From positions 1 through 55,694 of the forward strand of contig CALBDS010000029.1 of NCBI GenBank assembly GCA_937927415.1: 55,694 nt of DNA, in the 5' to 3' direction. The translations under genes and the position numbers were made by a program. Numbering within the stretch: position 1 is the stretch's first letter; every line of letters starts with the position of its first letter. Origin of the DNA: an uncultured Rhodospirillaceae bacterium. Lineage in GTDB: Bacteria; Pseudomonadota; Alphaproteobacteria; Azospirillales; Azospirillaceae. This document shows positions 43,157 to 51,467 of the stretch, one piece after another. The notes under the pieces are model-generated. The model saw only the letters and a list, made by a program, of their open reading frames with translations. It was not told where the DNA came from and ran no database searches.

Positions 43157-44095
43157 TCAATGATACAGCCCGACGGATTCGAACATGGTGCCGCCGCTGC
43201 CCAGCTTGAACTCGGTCACGCCGGGGGCGGTGTCGGGGTTGATGCCGCCCAGGTCCAGCCAGTGGAACCCGCGGTCGCGCAGGTGCCCGATGGCTTTCCA
43301 CAGCACCAGACGCATGGCGCTGGTCTTGCGGCCCGTGTCGTTGGACCAGCCCAACTGATAGGTGGCGGCCTTGCCGTGGCCAAGGAACAGGCCAGCGGCC
43401 ACCGCCTGCGTGCCGTCCAGGGCCGCGGCCATCAGAACGCCGTCCTTGGTGTGCAGCGCGTTGCGCAGCCGCACCGCCAAGGCGCCCGACATTTCGCGGT
43501 AATGCTTCACCTGCGCCTGTTCATGTTCCTGTTTGGCCAGCCAGGGCAGGTTGTTGGCGGCGGGGTCCAGGTCCATCACCAGCCCGGCCTTTTCCGCCCC
43601 CTTCAGCCGCTGGCGCCAGTCGCGGGCCATGGCGGCGCGCAACTCCGCGTCGGGCCGGCGCAGGTCGATCCAGACGGTGCGGTAGCCGGGACCGAAGCGG
43701 CGGAATCCCGCCTCGGCCATCAGGGCGGCGTTGTCCGGCGTGTCGGGCAGTTCGGGCAGGAAGCTCAGCCGGGCGATGGGGTTGTCGGGGCAGGCGGCGC
43801 GCAGCAGGCGCAGGGCCGCCGCCACCGCCCCCGGCGGCGGGTCGCCGAACCACAGCGGCCCGCGGTGGATGCGGCGCAGGGTGAACAGCTTCAGGTGCCG
43901 GCGTTCCAGCACCTGCACCATGCCGATGGGGGCACCGTCCGCCTGGATCACCCCCAGCCGCGGCAGCCAGCCATAGGTTTTGCTCATGGCCTGGGCGTAG
44001 CCGAACGCCTGCGGCAGCGTCGATTGCGGCACGCGGGCGAACAGGCTGTCCCATTCGCCCACCGTGCCCTCGTTCCACTGGATGGTGACGGTCAT
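43157..44095 (-). CDS. FemAB-like peptidoglycan aminoacyltransferase family protein
   Basis: The product has 312 residues from the ATG at 44095; the frame is open upstream over motA and that part is a shadow. It has a doubled GNAT fold of the FemAB/Methicillin-resistance type: PQSTLPQAFGYAQAMSKTYG near residues 23-42, RLKGAEKAGLVM mid-protein, and HLRDRGFHWLDLGGINPDT with KLGSGGTMFESVG at the C-terminus. Family members add amino acids to lipid II or acylate surface polymers using aminoacyl-tRNA; function in alphaproteobacteria is not established. It lies 19 bp downstream of motA. It is the second GNAT/FemAB-like protein in the window (see 18283-19449). Confidence 0.82.
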   Translation of the reverse strand: MTVTIQWNEGTVGEWDSLFARVPQSTLPQAFGYAQAMSKTYGWLPRLGVIQADGAPIGMVQVLERRHLKLFTLRRIHRGPLWFGDPPPGAVAAALRLLRAACPDNPIARLSFLPELPDTPDNAALMAEAGFRRFGPGYRTVWIDLRRPDAELRAAMARDWRQRLKGAEKAGLVMDLDPAANNLPWLAKQEHEQAQVKHYREMSGALAVRLRNALHTKDGVLMAAALDGTQAVAAGLFLGHGKAATYQLGWSNDTGRKTSAMRLVLWKAIGHLRDRGFHWLDLGGINPDTAPGVTEFKLGSGGTMFESVGLYH

Positions 44096-44114
44096 GGCGG
44101 GATCGGGCCGGCGG

Positions 44115-44975
44115 TCAGGCGGGCGGCAGGGCGGCCGTCGCCTCTTCCACCTGGGCGAAGGTTGGTCGGTATTCCGGTTCCAGCACGTTGCGGGCGTATT
44201 CCACCGAAATGGCGGGCGCATAGCCCGACAGGTGGGCCAGCAGGCCGGTCTTCATCGCCTGATAATACCGCCCTTCGGCGTGATAGATGTGTTTCAGGCC
44301 CGACGCGATGGGGGCGAAGAAGCCATAGGCGAACAGCACGCCCGAGAAGGTGCCCACCAGTGCCGCACCGATCAGCTTGCCCAGCACTTCCGGCGGCTCG
44401 GTGATCGATCCCATGGTGTGAATCACGCCCAGCACCGCCGCCACGATGCCCAGTGCCGGCACGCCGTCGGCCATGCCCTGGATGGCGTCGGACACCCGCT
44501 GGTGCTCGTGGTGCATGGTTTCAATGTCTTCTTCCATCAGATCGACCAGTTCGTGGGGGTTGTCGGCCCCCAGCGACATCAGACGCAGGTACGTACACAA
44601 AAACGCGATGGCGTGATGGTCGCTGTAGAACTTGGGAAACTGCTGGAACAGAGGGGAATCTTCCGGCTTTTCGATGTGTTGTTCCAGCGCCAGCAGACCC
44701 TTGGTCTTGGCGATCTTGAACACCTGATACATCATGGTCAAAAGCTCAAGAAAATCCTCTTTCTTGTATTTTGGCCCTTTGAACAGGTGTCCGAGTTCGG
44801 CACCTGTGTGGGTGACTACGCTTTTTGGGTTGCCGATGAAATAGGCACCCACCGCCGCCCCCAGGATGATGAGGAACTCGTACGGCTGCCACAGCACCCC
44901 CAGATGCCCGCCGTTCAGCAGGTACCCGCCCAGCACGCACCCCAGCACGACACCGATGCCGATGATCACAAACAT
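44115..44975 (-). CDS. motA: Flagellar motor stator protein MotA
   Basis: The 286-residue protein has four membrane segments (about residues 1-21, 32-50, 170-188 and 202-225) and a large cytoplasmic loop between the second and third. The MotA family motif region ADGVPALGIVAAVLGVIHTM is followed by GKLIGAALVGTFSGVLFAYG. The charged loop contains RLMSLGADNPHELVDLMEED, matching the E. coli rotor-interaction region. MotA with MotB forms the proton-driven stator. No motB gene is adjacent, which is unusual. The downstream neighbour is a FemAB-like gene. 108 bp upstream separate it from the peptide-binding protein gene and contain no gene. Confidence 0.93.
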   Translation of the reverse strand: MFVIIGIGVVLGCVLGGYLLNGGHLGVLWQPYEFLIILGAAVGAYFIGNPKSVVTHTGAELGHLFKGPKYKKEDFLELLTMMYQVFKIAKTKGLLALEQHIEKPEDSPLFQQFPKFYSDHHAIAFLCTYLRLMSLGADNPHELVDLMEEDIETMHHEHQRVSDAIQGMADGVPALGIVAAVLGVIHTMGSITEPPEVLGKLIGAALVGTFSGVLFAYGFFAPIASGLKHIYHAEGRYYQAMKTGLLAHLSGYAPAISVEYARNVLEPEYRPTFAQVEEATAALPPA

Positions 44976-45083
44976 ACGGTCGAACTCCCAACACCTGTCC
45001 CGCCCGGCTTCCGGTGGCCTGTTCCGGTGGCCGGTGCGCGGGTGTCACCATTGGGGACACAACGCATTAATGTTTTGCAAACG

Positions 45084-47060
45084 CTATCGTGCTGTCACGA
45101 AGAAATACTGCGGCGGATTGGTCGGGCCGGGGGTGGGGTAGCTCCAGGCGTCCACCATGAACGGCGGGATGTTGCGCATGTCCGACCGCAAGATGCCGAA
45201 ACCGGGCGGCGGCAGCGACACGCCGATGGTGAAGAACTGGTCGGCGGCGATGTCCAGGATCTCGCGCATCAGCCGGGCCTGGGTGTCGGAATCGCTGGTT
45301 TCCCGGATGCGGTCGTACAGGTGCAACTGGTCCAGCACGCTCTGGGGCGGGCGTTCGGCCACGGCGTCGCCGCGCTCCTCGATCCAATGGACCCAGCCCA
45401 GGCCGAAGATGGAATCGTCGGTCAGCGCCATGAACAGGAACGGCTCGTTCACCGGGTCGATGCCGCCGTCGGGGGCGGCGGTGGTCATGTCGAAATCCAC
45501 CCGGTCGCGGGCGGCGTTGATGTCGCCGCGGTCCAGCGCCCTGACCTGCGCGTCCACGCCGACGGCCCGCCAGTATTCGGCGATACGGATGACGGCGCGC
45601 ACGTAATGGCCGCGGTCGCGCCGCACCAGAATGTCGAAACGCACGGGCTGCCCGTCGGCGCGCAGGCGGATGCCGTCCGGCCCCCGCTTGTTCAGCCCCG
45701 CGGCGTCAAGGCGGGCGTTGGCCGCCGCCGGGTCATAGGCGGTGTACTGCCGCGCCAGCCGTTCGTGGAAATAGCGGGATTCGGGCCGCGGTGCCGCCTG
45801 ATACGGCTCGCCCTGGCCGAACAGCTCGGCCACCAGCGCCTTGCGGTCGATGGCTTCCGACAGGGCGATGCGGAAGTCCTTGGTGTTGAACAGCGCCCGC
45901 TTGGCCGGATCGGCATGCGTCAGGTTGAAGCCCAGAACCAGCGTGTTGCTTTCCGACGACAGGGTGCCGAAGCTGCGGAACCCCTTGCCCTGCAGCGCCG
46001 TCATGGCGTCGGCGGGCAGGGTGGTGGCGATGTGGCGGGCCTGCATGTCCACCCGGCCGGAGTCCACCAGCCGCCTCAATTCCTCGGCGGATTCCACGCG
46101 GTAGACCGCCAGCTCGTCGATGTAGGGAAGCTGCTGCCCCGCCGGGTCGATCTTCCAGTAATAGGGGTTGCGGGTGAAGATGTAACGGGGCGGGTCCCCC
46201 GGTTCCAGCCGGTTCAGCACCCAGGCGGACAGGCTGGGCACCGGGTCGGCCGGCAGCGGCGCGGCCCCCGGCTGCGGCACCCCCGCCGGCCGGCGCAGCA
46301 GCGCGTCGGGGCCGGAGGTGTAGTGGTTGATGTGGGATTTCAGCCGGAACAGTTCGGCGGCGTCCTTCACCTGCGCCCGCTCGATCTCCTCGCGGATGCC
46401 CATGGGGTTGTAGCGCGGGTGGTAGCGGGCCAGGACGTGCTTGGGGAAATCGGTCGGCCCCTTGGTGTCGGCGGCCGACGCCAGACGCTGCAGGAACAGG
46501 CTGTTGGGGGCGGCGAAGGTGAACTTCACCACATATGGCCCCTCGCTGCTGACCCGTCCCAATTGGCCGCCGGTCATCATCCAGCGGGTGTGCCGCGGGG
46601 TGAGGTCGGGGTTGAGCAGCACATCTTCGTACCAGAACAGGATGTCTTCGGCGGTGAAGGGTTCACCGTCGGACCACCGCAGATCGGGGCGCAGGTGAAA
46701 GGTGAATTCCCGCGCGTCGGCGCTGACCTCGAACGACTGGGCCAGATTGGGCACCACCCGGCGCCACTGCGGATCCCACCGCACCAACTGTTCGTAATCG
46801 ACGGTGCGGTAGAGCATCAGCCCGTCGCCGTTGCCGATCATGCCCATGCCCCACGTCCCGCCGTAGGTGCCGATCTCTTCCAGCGGGCGCAGCAGCAGTG
46901 GGGTCCGCGGCAGACGCTGGGTGACCGGCGGCAACGCGCCACGGGCGACCTGTTCGGACAAAGAGGGGGCTTCCTTGTAAAGCGGCTGGGCATCCGCCGG
47001 CGCCATCGGCCCGGTTACCGCGGCAAGCAGCAGCAGCACCGCTTTCCAGGCAGCCTTCAT
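45084..47060 (-). CDS. ABC transporter substrate-binding protein, peptide/SBP_bac_5 family
   Basis: The product has 658 residues from the ATG at 47060, with a signal peptide (AVLLLLAAVTGPMAPADAQ). The SBP_bac_5 domain shows WDPQWRRVVPNLAQSFEVS, TFHLRPDLRWSDGEPFTAED near residues 120-140, and IALSEAIDRKALVAELFGQG. It resembles the larger class of periplasmic peptide/opine-binding proteins (YejA-like size). No permease or ATPase gene is adjacent, so it must work with a transporter elsewhere or act otherwise. The 200 bp upstream hold the palindrome TATTCGAATA (47124-47133) and the pckG terminator. Confidence 0.88.
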   Translation of the reverse strand: MKAAWKAVLLLLAAVTGPMAPADAQPLYKEAPSLSEQVARGALPPVTQRLPRTPLLLRPLEEIGTYGGTWGMGMIGNGDGLMLYRTVDYEQLVRWDPQWRRVVPNLAQSFEVSADAREFTFHLRPDLRWSDGEPFTAEDILFWYEDVLLNPDLTPRHTRWMMTGGQLGRVSSEGPYVVKFTFAAPNSLFLQRLASAADTKGPTDFPKHVLARYHPRYNPMGIREEIERAQVKDAAELFRLKSHINHYTSGPDALLRRPAGVPQPGAAPLPADPVPSLSAWVLNRLEPGDPPRYIFTRNPYYWKIDPAGQQLPYIDELAVYRVESAEELRRLVDSGRVDMQARHIATTLPADAMTALQGKGFRSFGTLSSESNTLVLGFNLTHADPAKRALFNTKDFRIALSEAIDRKALVAELFGQGEPYQAAPRPESRYFHERLARQYTAYDPAAANARLDAAGLNKRGPDGIRLRADGQPVRFDILVRRDRGHYVRAVIRIAEYWRAVGVDAQVRALDRGDINAARDRVDFDMTTAAPDGGIDPVNEPFLFMALTDDSIFGLGWVHWIEERGDAVAERPPQSVLDQLHLYDRIRETSDSDTQARLMREILDIAADQFFTIGVSLPPPGFGILRSDMRNIPPFMVDAWSYPTPGPTNPPQYFFVTAR

Positions 47061-47202
47061 CCCCCGTCTCCCCCCGCCCGGCCCAGCCCGATGGTGCATC
47101 CGGCTCTGTGGGCTGTGCTGTCATATTCGAATACACGCAGGTCTATCACACCCGTGTCTGCCGGCCAATCGGGGGAGGTGCGAAAAAACAAAGAACACAA
47201 AG

Positions 47203-47233
47203 AAAAAGGCCGCCCCCACGGGTGGGGACGGCC
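47203..47233 (-). terminator. Intrinsic terminator of pckG
   Basis: On the minus strand GGCCGTCCCCA and TGGGGGCGGCC form an 11-bp stem (47208-47218 / 47223-47233, one G-U pair) followed by five T residues (47203-47207 on the plus strand as A). It lies 28 bases past the PEP carboxykinase stop. Confidence 0.8.
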
Positions 47234-47260
47234 CTTTCCAGCAAACCGGCGGGGTGCGGA

Positions 47261-49084
47261 TTACGCCGCCTTCCACACCTCGGGGATGGCTTCCACGGCC
47301 TGGGCCATCTTTTCACGCTCCTGCTCGATTTCCGCGGGCAGGTGCTTGCCGAAGCGGGTGAAATAGTCGCCCTGATCGGCCACTTCCGCCAGCGCCTCGC
47401 TGCGGGAGATGTCCATGATCTGGTGGTACTGCTGGGCCGAGAAGTTCAGCCCCTTCCAATTAATGTCCTCATAGTGCGGCATGTAGCCGAACGGACCTTC
47501 CAGCGGTGCCGGCGCCCGGTTGCGCACGCGGTCCACGATCCACTTCAGCACGCGCATGTTGTCGCCGAAGCCCGGCCACGCGAACTTGCCGTTGGCGTCC
47601 TTGCGGAACCAGTTGACGCGGTAGATGCGCGGCAGCTTGTCCACCTTGCCTTCCATGGCCAGCCAATGGTTCCAGTAATCGCCCATGTTGTAGCCGCAGA
47701 ACGGCAGCATGGCGAACGGATCGCGGCGGATGGCGGCCTGACCCACCGCGGCGGCGGTGGCTTCCGACCCCATGGTCGCGGCCCAATAGACGCCCTGGCG
47801 CCAGTCGCGGGCTTCGAACACCAGCGGGAAGGTCTTGGACAGGCGGCCGCCGAAGATCATGGCCGAGATCGGCACGCCGGCGGGATCCTCCCACGCCGGA
47901 TCGATGGACGGGCACTGGCTGGCGGGGGCGGTGAAGCGGGAGTTGGGGTGCGCCGCCTTGCGGCCGCAGCCCGGCGTCCAGTCCTTGCCCTGCCAGTCGA
48001 TGAGGTGCGCCGGCTCCTCGTCGGTCATGCCTTCCCACCACACGTCACCGTCGTCGGTCAGCGCCACGTTGGTGAAGATGACGTTGGCGTCCAGCGTCCG
48101 CATGGCGTTGGGGTTGGACTTCAGGTTCGTGCCGGGGGCGACGCCGAAGAAGCCCGCTTCCGGGTTGATGGCGCGCAGCGTGCCGTCGGGCTGGGGCTTC
48201 AGCCACGCGATATCGTCGCCGATGGTCCGGACCTTCCAGCCTTCGAATTCCGCCGGCGGGACCAGCATGGCGAAGTTGGTCTTGCCGCAGGCCGAGGGGA
48301 AGGCGGCGGAGACATAGGTCTTTTCGCCCTCGGGGCTTTCCACGCCCAGGATCAGCATGTGCTCGGCCAGCCAGCCCTGTTCGCGGCCCATGGCCGACGC
48401 GATGCGCAGCGCAAAGCACTTCTTGCCCAACAGCGCGTTGCCGCCGTAGCCCGACCCGTAGGAGACGATCGCATGCTCTTCGGGGAAGTGGACGATGTAC
48501 TTGTTGTCGGCGTTGCAGGGCCACGCCACGTCCGCCTGGCCGTCGGCCAGCGGGGCGCCCACCGAATGCAGGCACGGCACGAAATCGGAATCGCCCAGCT
48601 CGTCCAGCACCGCCTGACCCATGCGGGTCATGATGCGCATGTTGACGGCCACATAGGGGCTGTCGGACAGCTGCACGCCGATGTGGGAAATGGGCGACCC
48701 CAGCGGCCCCATGCTGAACGGCACCACATACATGGTGCGGCCCTTCATGCAACCCTCGAACAGGGTGTCCAGCTTGGCCTTCATCTCGGCCGGGGCCATC
48801 CAGTTGTTGGTCGGCCCGGCGTCTTCCTTGCGTTCGGAGCAGATGAAGGTCTGGTCCTCGACGCGCGCCACGTCGCCCGCATCGGAGCGGCAGAGGTACG
48901 AGTTGGGGCGCTTGGCCTCGTTCAGCTTGATGAAGGTGCCGGAAGCCACCATTTCGGCGCACAGGCGGTCATATTCCTCCTGCGAACCGTCGCACCAGTG
49001 AACCCGTTCCGGTTTGCACTTCGCCGCGATCTCCTCGACCCAATCGAGGAGCTTCTTGTTCCGAGTGCGCGTCAGTCCAGTCAT
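47261..49084 (-). CDS. pckG: Phosphoenolpyruvate carboxykinase (GTP)
   Basis: The enzyme has 607 residues from the ATG at 49084, preceded by GAGAGG 5 bases upstream. It converts oxaloacetate and GTP to PEP and CO2, the first step of gluconeogenesis. The GTP-type family is recognised by FPSACGKTNFAML (P-loop with kinase-1a Cys) and the metal region IGDDIAWLKP, plus VVPFSMGPLGSPISHIGVQL and the GTP-binding PMCGYNM-like FCGYNMGDYWNHW. Many alphaproteobacteria use the ATP-dependent PckA instead, so the GTP form is noteworthy. Three 17-bp direct repeats lie 34-84 bases upstream of the start and may bind a regulator of gluconeogenesis. The gene has its own terminator. Confidence 0.95.
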   Translation of the reverse strand: MTGLTRTRNKKLLDWVEEIAAKCKPERVHWCDGSQEEYDRLCAEMVASGTFIKLNEAKRPNSYLCRSDAGDVARVEDQTFICSERKEDAGPTNNWMAPAEMKAKLDTLFEGCMKGRTMYVVPFSMGPLGSPISHIGVQLSDSPYVAVNMRIMTRMGQAVLDELGDSDFVPCLHSVGAPLADGQADVAWPCNADNKYIVHFPEEHAIVSYGSGYGGNALLGKKCFALRIASAMGREQGWLAEHMLILGVESPEGEKTYVSAAFPSACGKTNFAMLVPPAEFEGWKVRTIGDDIAWLKPQPDGTLRAINPEAGFFGVAPGTNLKSNPNAMRTLDANVIFTNVALTDDGDVWWEGMTDEEPAHLIDWQGKDWTPGCGRKAAHPNSRFTAPASQCPSIDPAWEDPAGVPISAMIFGGRLSKTFPLVFEARDWRQGVYWAATMGSEATAAAVGQAAIRRDPFAMLPFCGYNMGDYWNHWLAMEGKVDKLPRIYRVNWFRKDANGKFAWPGFGDNMRVLKWIVDRVRNRAPAPLEGPFGYMPHYEDINWKGLNFSAQQYHQIMDISRSEALAEVADQGDYFTRFGKHLPAEIEQEREKMAQAVEAIPEVWKAA

Positions 49085-49117
49085 ATTACCTCTCAGCCTT
49101 TTCTTTGGGCGCTTTTC

Positions 49118-49168
49118 GCATTGTTTGCCGGAAAGCACTGTTTGCCGGAAAGCATGATTTGCCGGAAA
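49118..49168 (-). promoter_or_regulatory. Three tandem 17-bp direct repeats upstream of pckG
   Basis: On the coding (minus) strand the units read TTTCCGGCAAATCATGC, TTTCCGGCAAACAGTGC and TTTCCGGCAAACAATGC, consensus TTTCCGGCAAAyArTGC, at 49152-49168, 49135-49151 and 49118-49134. They are immediately adjacent and match at 14 or more of 17 positions. They lie 34-84 bases before the start codon, in the promoter or 5' leader. Binding of a carbon-source regulator is inferred. The rest of 49169-49441 shows nothing I can name. Confidence 0.7.
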
Positions 49169-49441
49169 ACGAACCCCAGCCGCCGGGGATTATTCCGGCA
49201 GCCTCTTCTGTCTCGTTCCGGTCTTTTTTCATCACCTTAGGGACGGGCCGGCCCCGTGGGATACGCGGGCGCACGCCCGTGGGGTGTCTGGCTCACGCTC
49301 TGCCGGACCGCCGGAAAGGGCCGGTGCGGGATGGGGTGGAAAGGTGATCCACTGTGATGATCTCCTGGTGGTTTTTCAGAAGCGTGAAACCAGTGTCCGG
49401 CCGCTGTTTGCTGCGGCTTCTTGCGTATTTGTTGGAGGTAG

Positions 49442-50290
49442 TCAACCGCCCGATGCCTCACCATCGGTCCGAAGGATGCCCTCTTTCGACAGAAGGTCGG
49501 GCAGAAGAAGGGAAAGGCCGCCCGGATCGGCGGCGGGATGGGGAAAATCGGCGCGCCGGTGGTGCGCGCCACGGCGCAGGTCCAGCCCATCGGGATCGGC
49601 CCCGGTGACGGTCCAACCGTCCTCGGCCTGTCCTTCGGGGATGCCGGCGGCGGTCAGGACCGCCGCTTCGCCCTGTTCCCAGGCGGGCTGGGGGGCGGGG
49701 ACCAGCAGGTCGTCGGCCGTCAGCCAATGCACCCGCCCGAAACCGGCGACCAGATGCGCCCGCTCCACGGCCATGGCATAGATGGCGAAGTCACCGAAGC
49801 CGAGATAGGTGGCGGCGTCCGGGTGGCGGGCCAGAAACCGCGCCCGGTGGCGGGGGATGTCGCTGCGGGCGACGCGCCCCAGGACCGACAGGCGCGGACC
49901 GGCCAGCGGCTGGTCGAGGCCGGCGGTGCCGTCGAACAGCAACCCGGCCCGGCTGTCGGCGGCCAGATTGCGGGTGTGGTCGGCCAGGGTGGACAGGCAC
50001 AGAAGCGGCGTGCCGTCGTGATCGAAGGCGCACAGGACCAGAGAGGGGTAGGGGGTGCCGGCGCTGTCACCGCCGCCGCCCGCGGGGCGCTGCACGGTGG
50101 TGAGCGTGGCACGGCCGGCGGCGCGCAGGACACGGCGGGCGGCCAACCCCGAAGACCCGTGATCGGGTTTCCCGTCGTCCGGCGTTTCCGCCCCTTGCGG
50201 GGAGAGCGCTTCCGCCCCTTGCGGAGGGGATGTTTCCCCCGCGATGCCGGTCCCCCTTGCGGGGCCACGAGTCGATGTGTCCGAACTCAT
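49442..50290 (-). CDS. HugZ-like pyridoxamine-phosphate-oxidase fold protein
   Basis: The 282-residue product has an N-terminal split-barrel domain like pyridoxamine 5'-phosphate oxidases (AARRVLRAAGRATLTTV; PYPSLVLCAFDHDGTPLLCL; STLADHTRNLAADSRAGLLF) and a C-terminal DUF2470-type domain (VTGADPDGLDLRRG; ADFPHPAADPGGLS). This combination is that of HugZ-type haem-utilisation proteins. AGFGRVHWL near residue 185 matches the family. The first 45 residues are low-complexity, with two related PPQGAEALSPQGAETP units. Haem oxygenase activity is known for HugZ of Helicobacter; here it is inferred. It is divergent from chvI. Confidence 0.82.
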   Translation of the reverse strand: MSSDTSTRGPARGTGIAGETSPPQGAEALSPQGAETPDDGKPDHGSSGLAARRVLRAAGRATLTTVQRPAGGGGDSAGTPYPSLVLCAFDHDGTPLLCLSTLADHTRNLAADSRAGLLFDGTAGLDQPLAGPRLSVLGRVARSDIPRHRARFLARHPDAATYLGFGDFAIYAMAVERAHLVAGFGRVHWLTADDLLVPAPQPAWEQGEAAVLTAAGIPEGQAEDGWTVTGADPDGLDLRRGAHHRRADFPHPAADPGGLSLLLPDLLSKEGILRTDGEASGG

Positions 50291-50638
50291 TTATTCGTTG
50301 CGCTCTGTCCAAACGGAGGTTGGTGCGCGTTCGGGTGCCGCTTGGGCGCCATATTGGCGCGGAGAATGCGCCGAAGAAAGGAAAAACTGACGTTGGCGCT
50401 GCGAAATCATCTTTTGGGATGTGTGGTAGGACCACAAGACATAAGATGTCGCGCGCGGAAATGCCGCATAGGAAAGCGGGCGGGGGCATGGTGGGTGGCG
50501 GGGCTGAGGGTCCGTTGCCGCGGGGGCCTTTTCCGGGCCGGATCCGGGGCCGCTTCGCTTCGACCCTATTTTCGCCCTTATCGTGCCGCAGATGCGCAAT
50601 CTTGATCTGCCCCGGCCTCTTCGCCCATATGACAAGCC
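50291..50638. promoter_or_regulatory. Divergent promoter region between hugZ-like gene and chvI
   Basis: These 348 bp contain no supportable gene. They must hold the start signals for the leftward HugZ-like gene and the rightward chvI gene. I see no clear consensus promoter or riboswitch; the stretch around 50425-50450 is the least GC-rich part. There is no good Shine-Dalgarno before either start. Confidence 0.4.
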
Positions 50639-51421
50639 ATGGTCCAGACCCCGCCCCGTCCCACCGCCCCTCCCGGCCCCGCCCCCTCCGGCTCCACCCC
50701 GGCGCTTGCCGCCGTCCCCACCATCGCCCTGGTGGATGACGACCGCAACATCCTGACCTCCGTCGCCATGGCGCTGGAGGCGGAGGGGTTCGAGGTGCGC
50801 TCCTATTCCGATGGGGCGGAGGCGCTGCGCGGCCTGACCCAGCGGCCCGCCGATCTGGCGGTGCTGGACATCAAGATGCCGCGGATGGACGGGCTGGAAC
50901 TGCTGGGCCGCCTGCGCCAGACCACCACCATGCCGGTCATCTTCCTGACCAGCAAGGATGACGAGGTGGACGAGCTGATGGGCCTGCGCATGGGGGCCGA
51001 CGACTACATCAAGAAGCCCTTTTCCCAGCGCCTGCTGATCGAGCGCATCCGCGCCCTGCTGCGGCGCGAGGCGCTGGCCCGCGACAAGACGGTGCCGGGG
51101 GCCGCCGCCGATCCGGGGCAGGTGCTGACCCGCGGCGGGCTGGTGCTGGACGGGGCGCGGCATTCCTGCACCTGGAACGGCCAGCCCATCGACCTGACCG
51201 TGACCGAATTCCTGCTGGTCAAGGCGCTGGCCCAGCGTCCGGGGCATGTGAAGAGCCGCGACCAGCTGATGGACGCGGCCTATGGCGAGCACGTCTATGT
51301 GGATGACCGGACCATCGACAGTCATATCAAGCGCCTTCGCAAGAAGTTTAAGGCGGTTGATCCTGGCTTTGCCCAGATCGAAACCCTCTACGGCGTCGGA
51401 TACCGTTACCGGGAATCGTGA
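50639..51421 (+). CDS. chvI: Response regulator ChvI
   Basis: The 260-residue OmpR-family regulator has an N-terminal receiver (about 27-145) with D77 as phospho-acceptor in VLDIKMPRMDG and the T/K signature in FLTSKDD and IKKPFS. The C-terminal winged helix ends VDDRTIDSHIKRLRKKFK and LYGVGYRYRES. The first 25 residues are a Pro-rich tail. ChvI is phosphorylated by ChvG and controls envelope, exopolysaccharide and acid responses in alphaproteobacteria. The ChvG frame starts about 47 bases after its stop. The order is the usual one. The ATG at 50639 is the first in frame. Confidence 0.93.
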   Translation: MVQTPPRPTAPPGPAPSGSTPALAAVPTIALVDDDRNILTSVAMALEAEGFEVRSYSDGAEALRGLTQRPADLAVLDIKMPRMDGLELLGRLRQTTTMPVIFLTSKDDEVDELMGLRMGADDYIKKPFSQRLLIERIRALLRREALARDKTVPGAAADPGQVLTRGGLVLDGARHSCTWNGQPIDLTVTEFLLVKALAQRPGHVKSRDQLMDAAYGEHVYVDDRTIDSHIKRLRKKFKAVDPGFAQIETLYGVGYRYRES

Positions 51422-51467
51422 CCTGTCTCCCGGCGGCGGGGCAGGGCGGCGGGGCGGGCAGCGGCTG

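Noticed and set aside
44064..47366. 1100-residue rightward frame across motA and the peptide-binding protein genes
   Set aside because: It covers two recognisable leftward genes and shows only His/Gly/Gln-rich composition.
49118..49168. Possible mini-CRISPR at the pckG repeats
   Set aside because: Units abut with no spacer and lie at a promoter distance from pckG.
51282..51467. Longer ChvG start at the ATG at 51282
   Set aside because: It would overlap the end of chvI by 140 bases and the added residues do not resemble ChvG.
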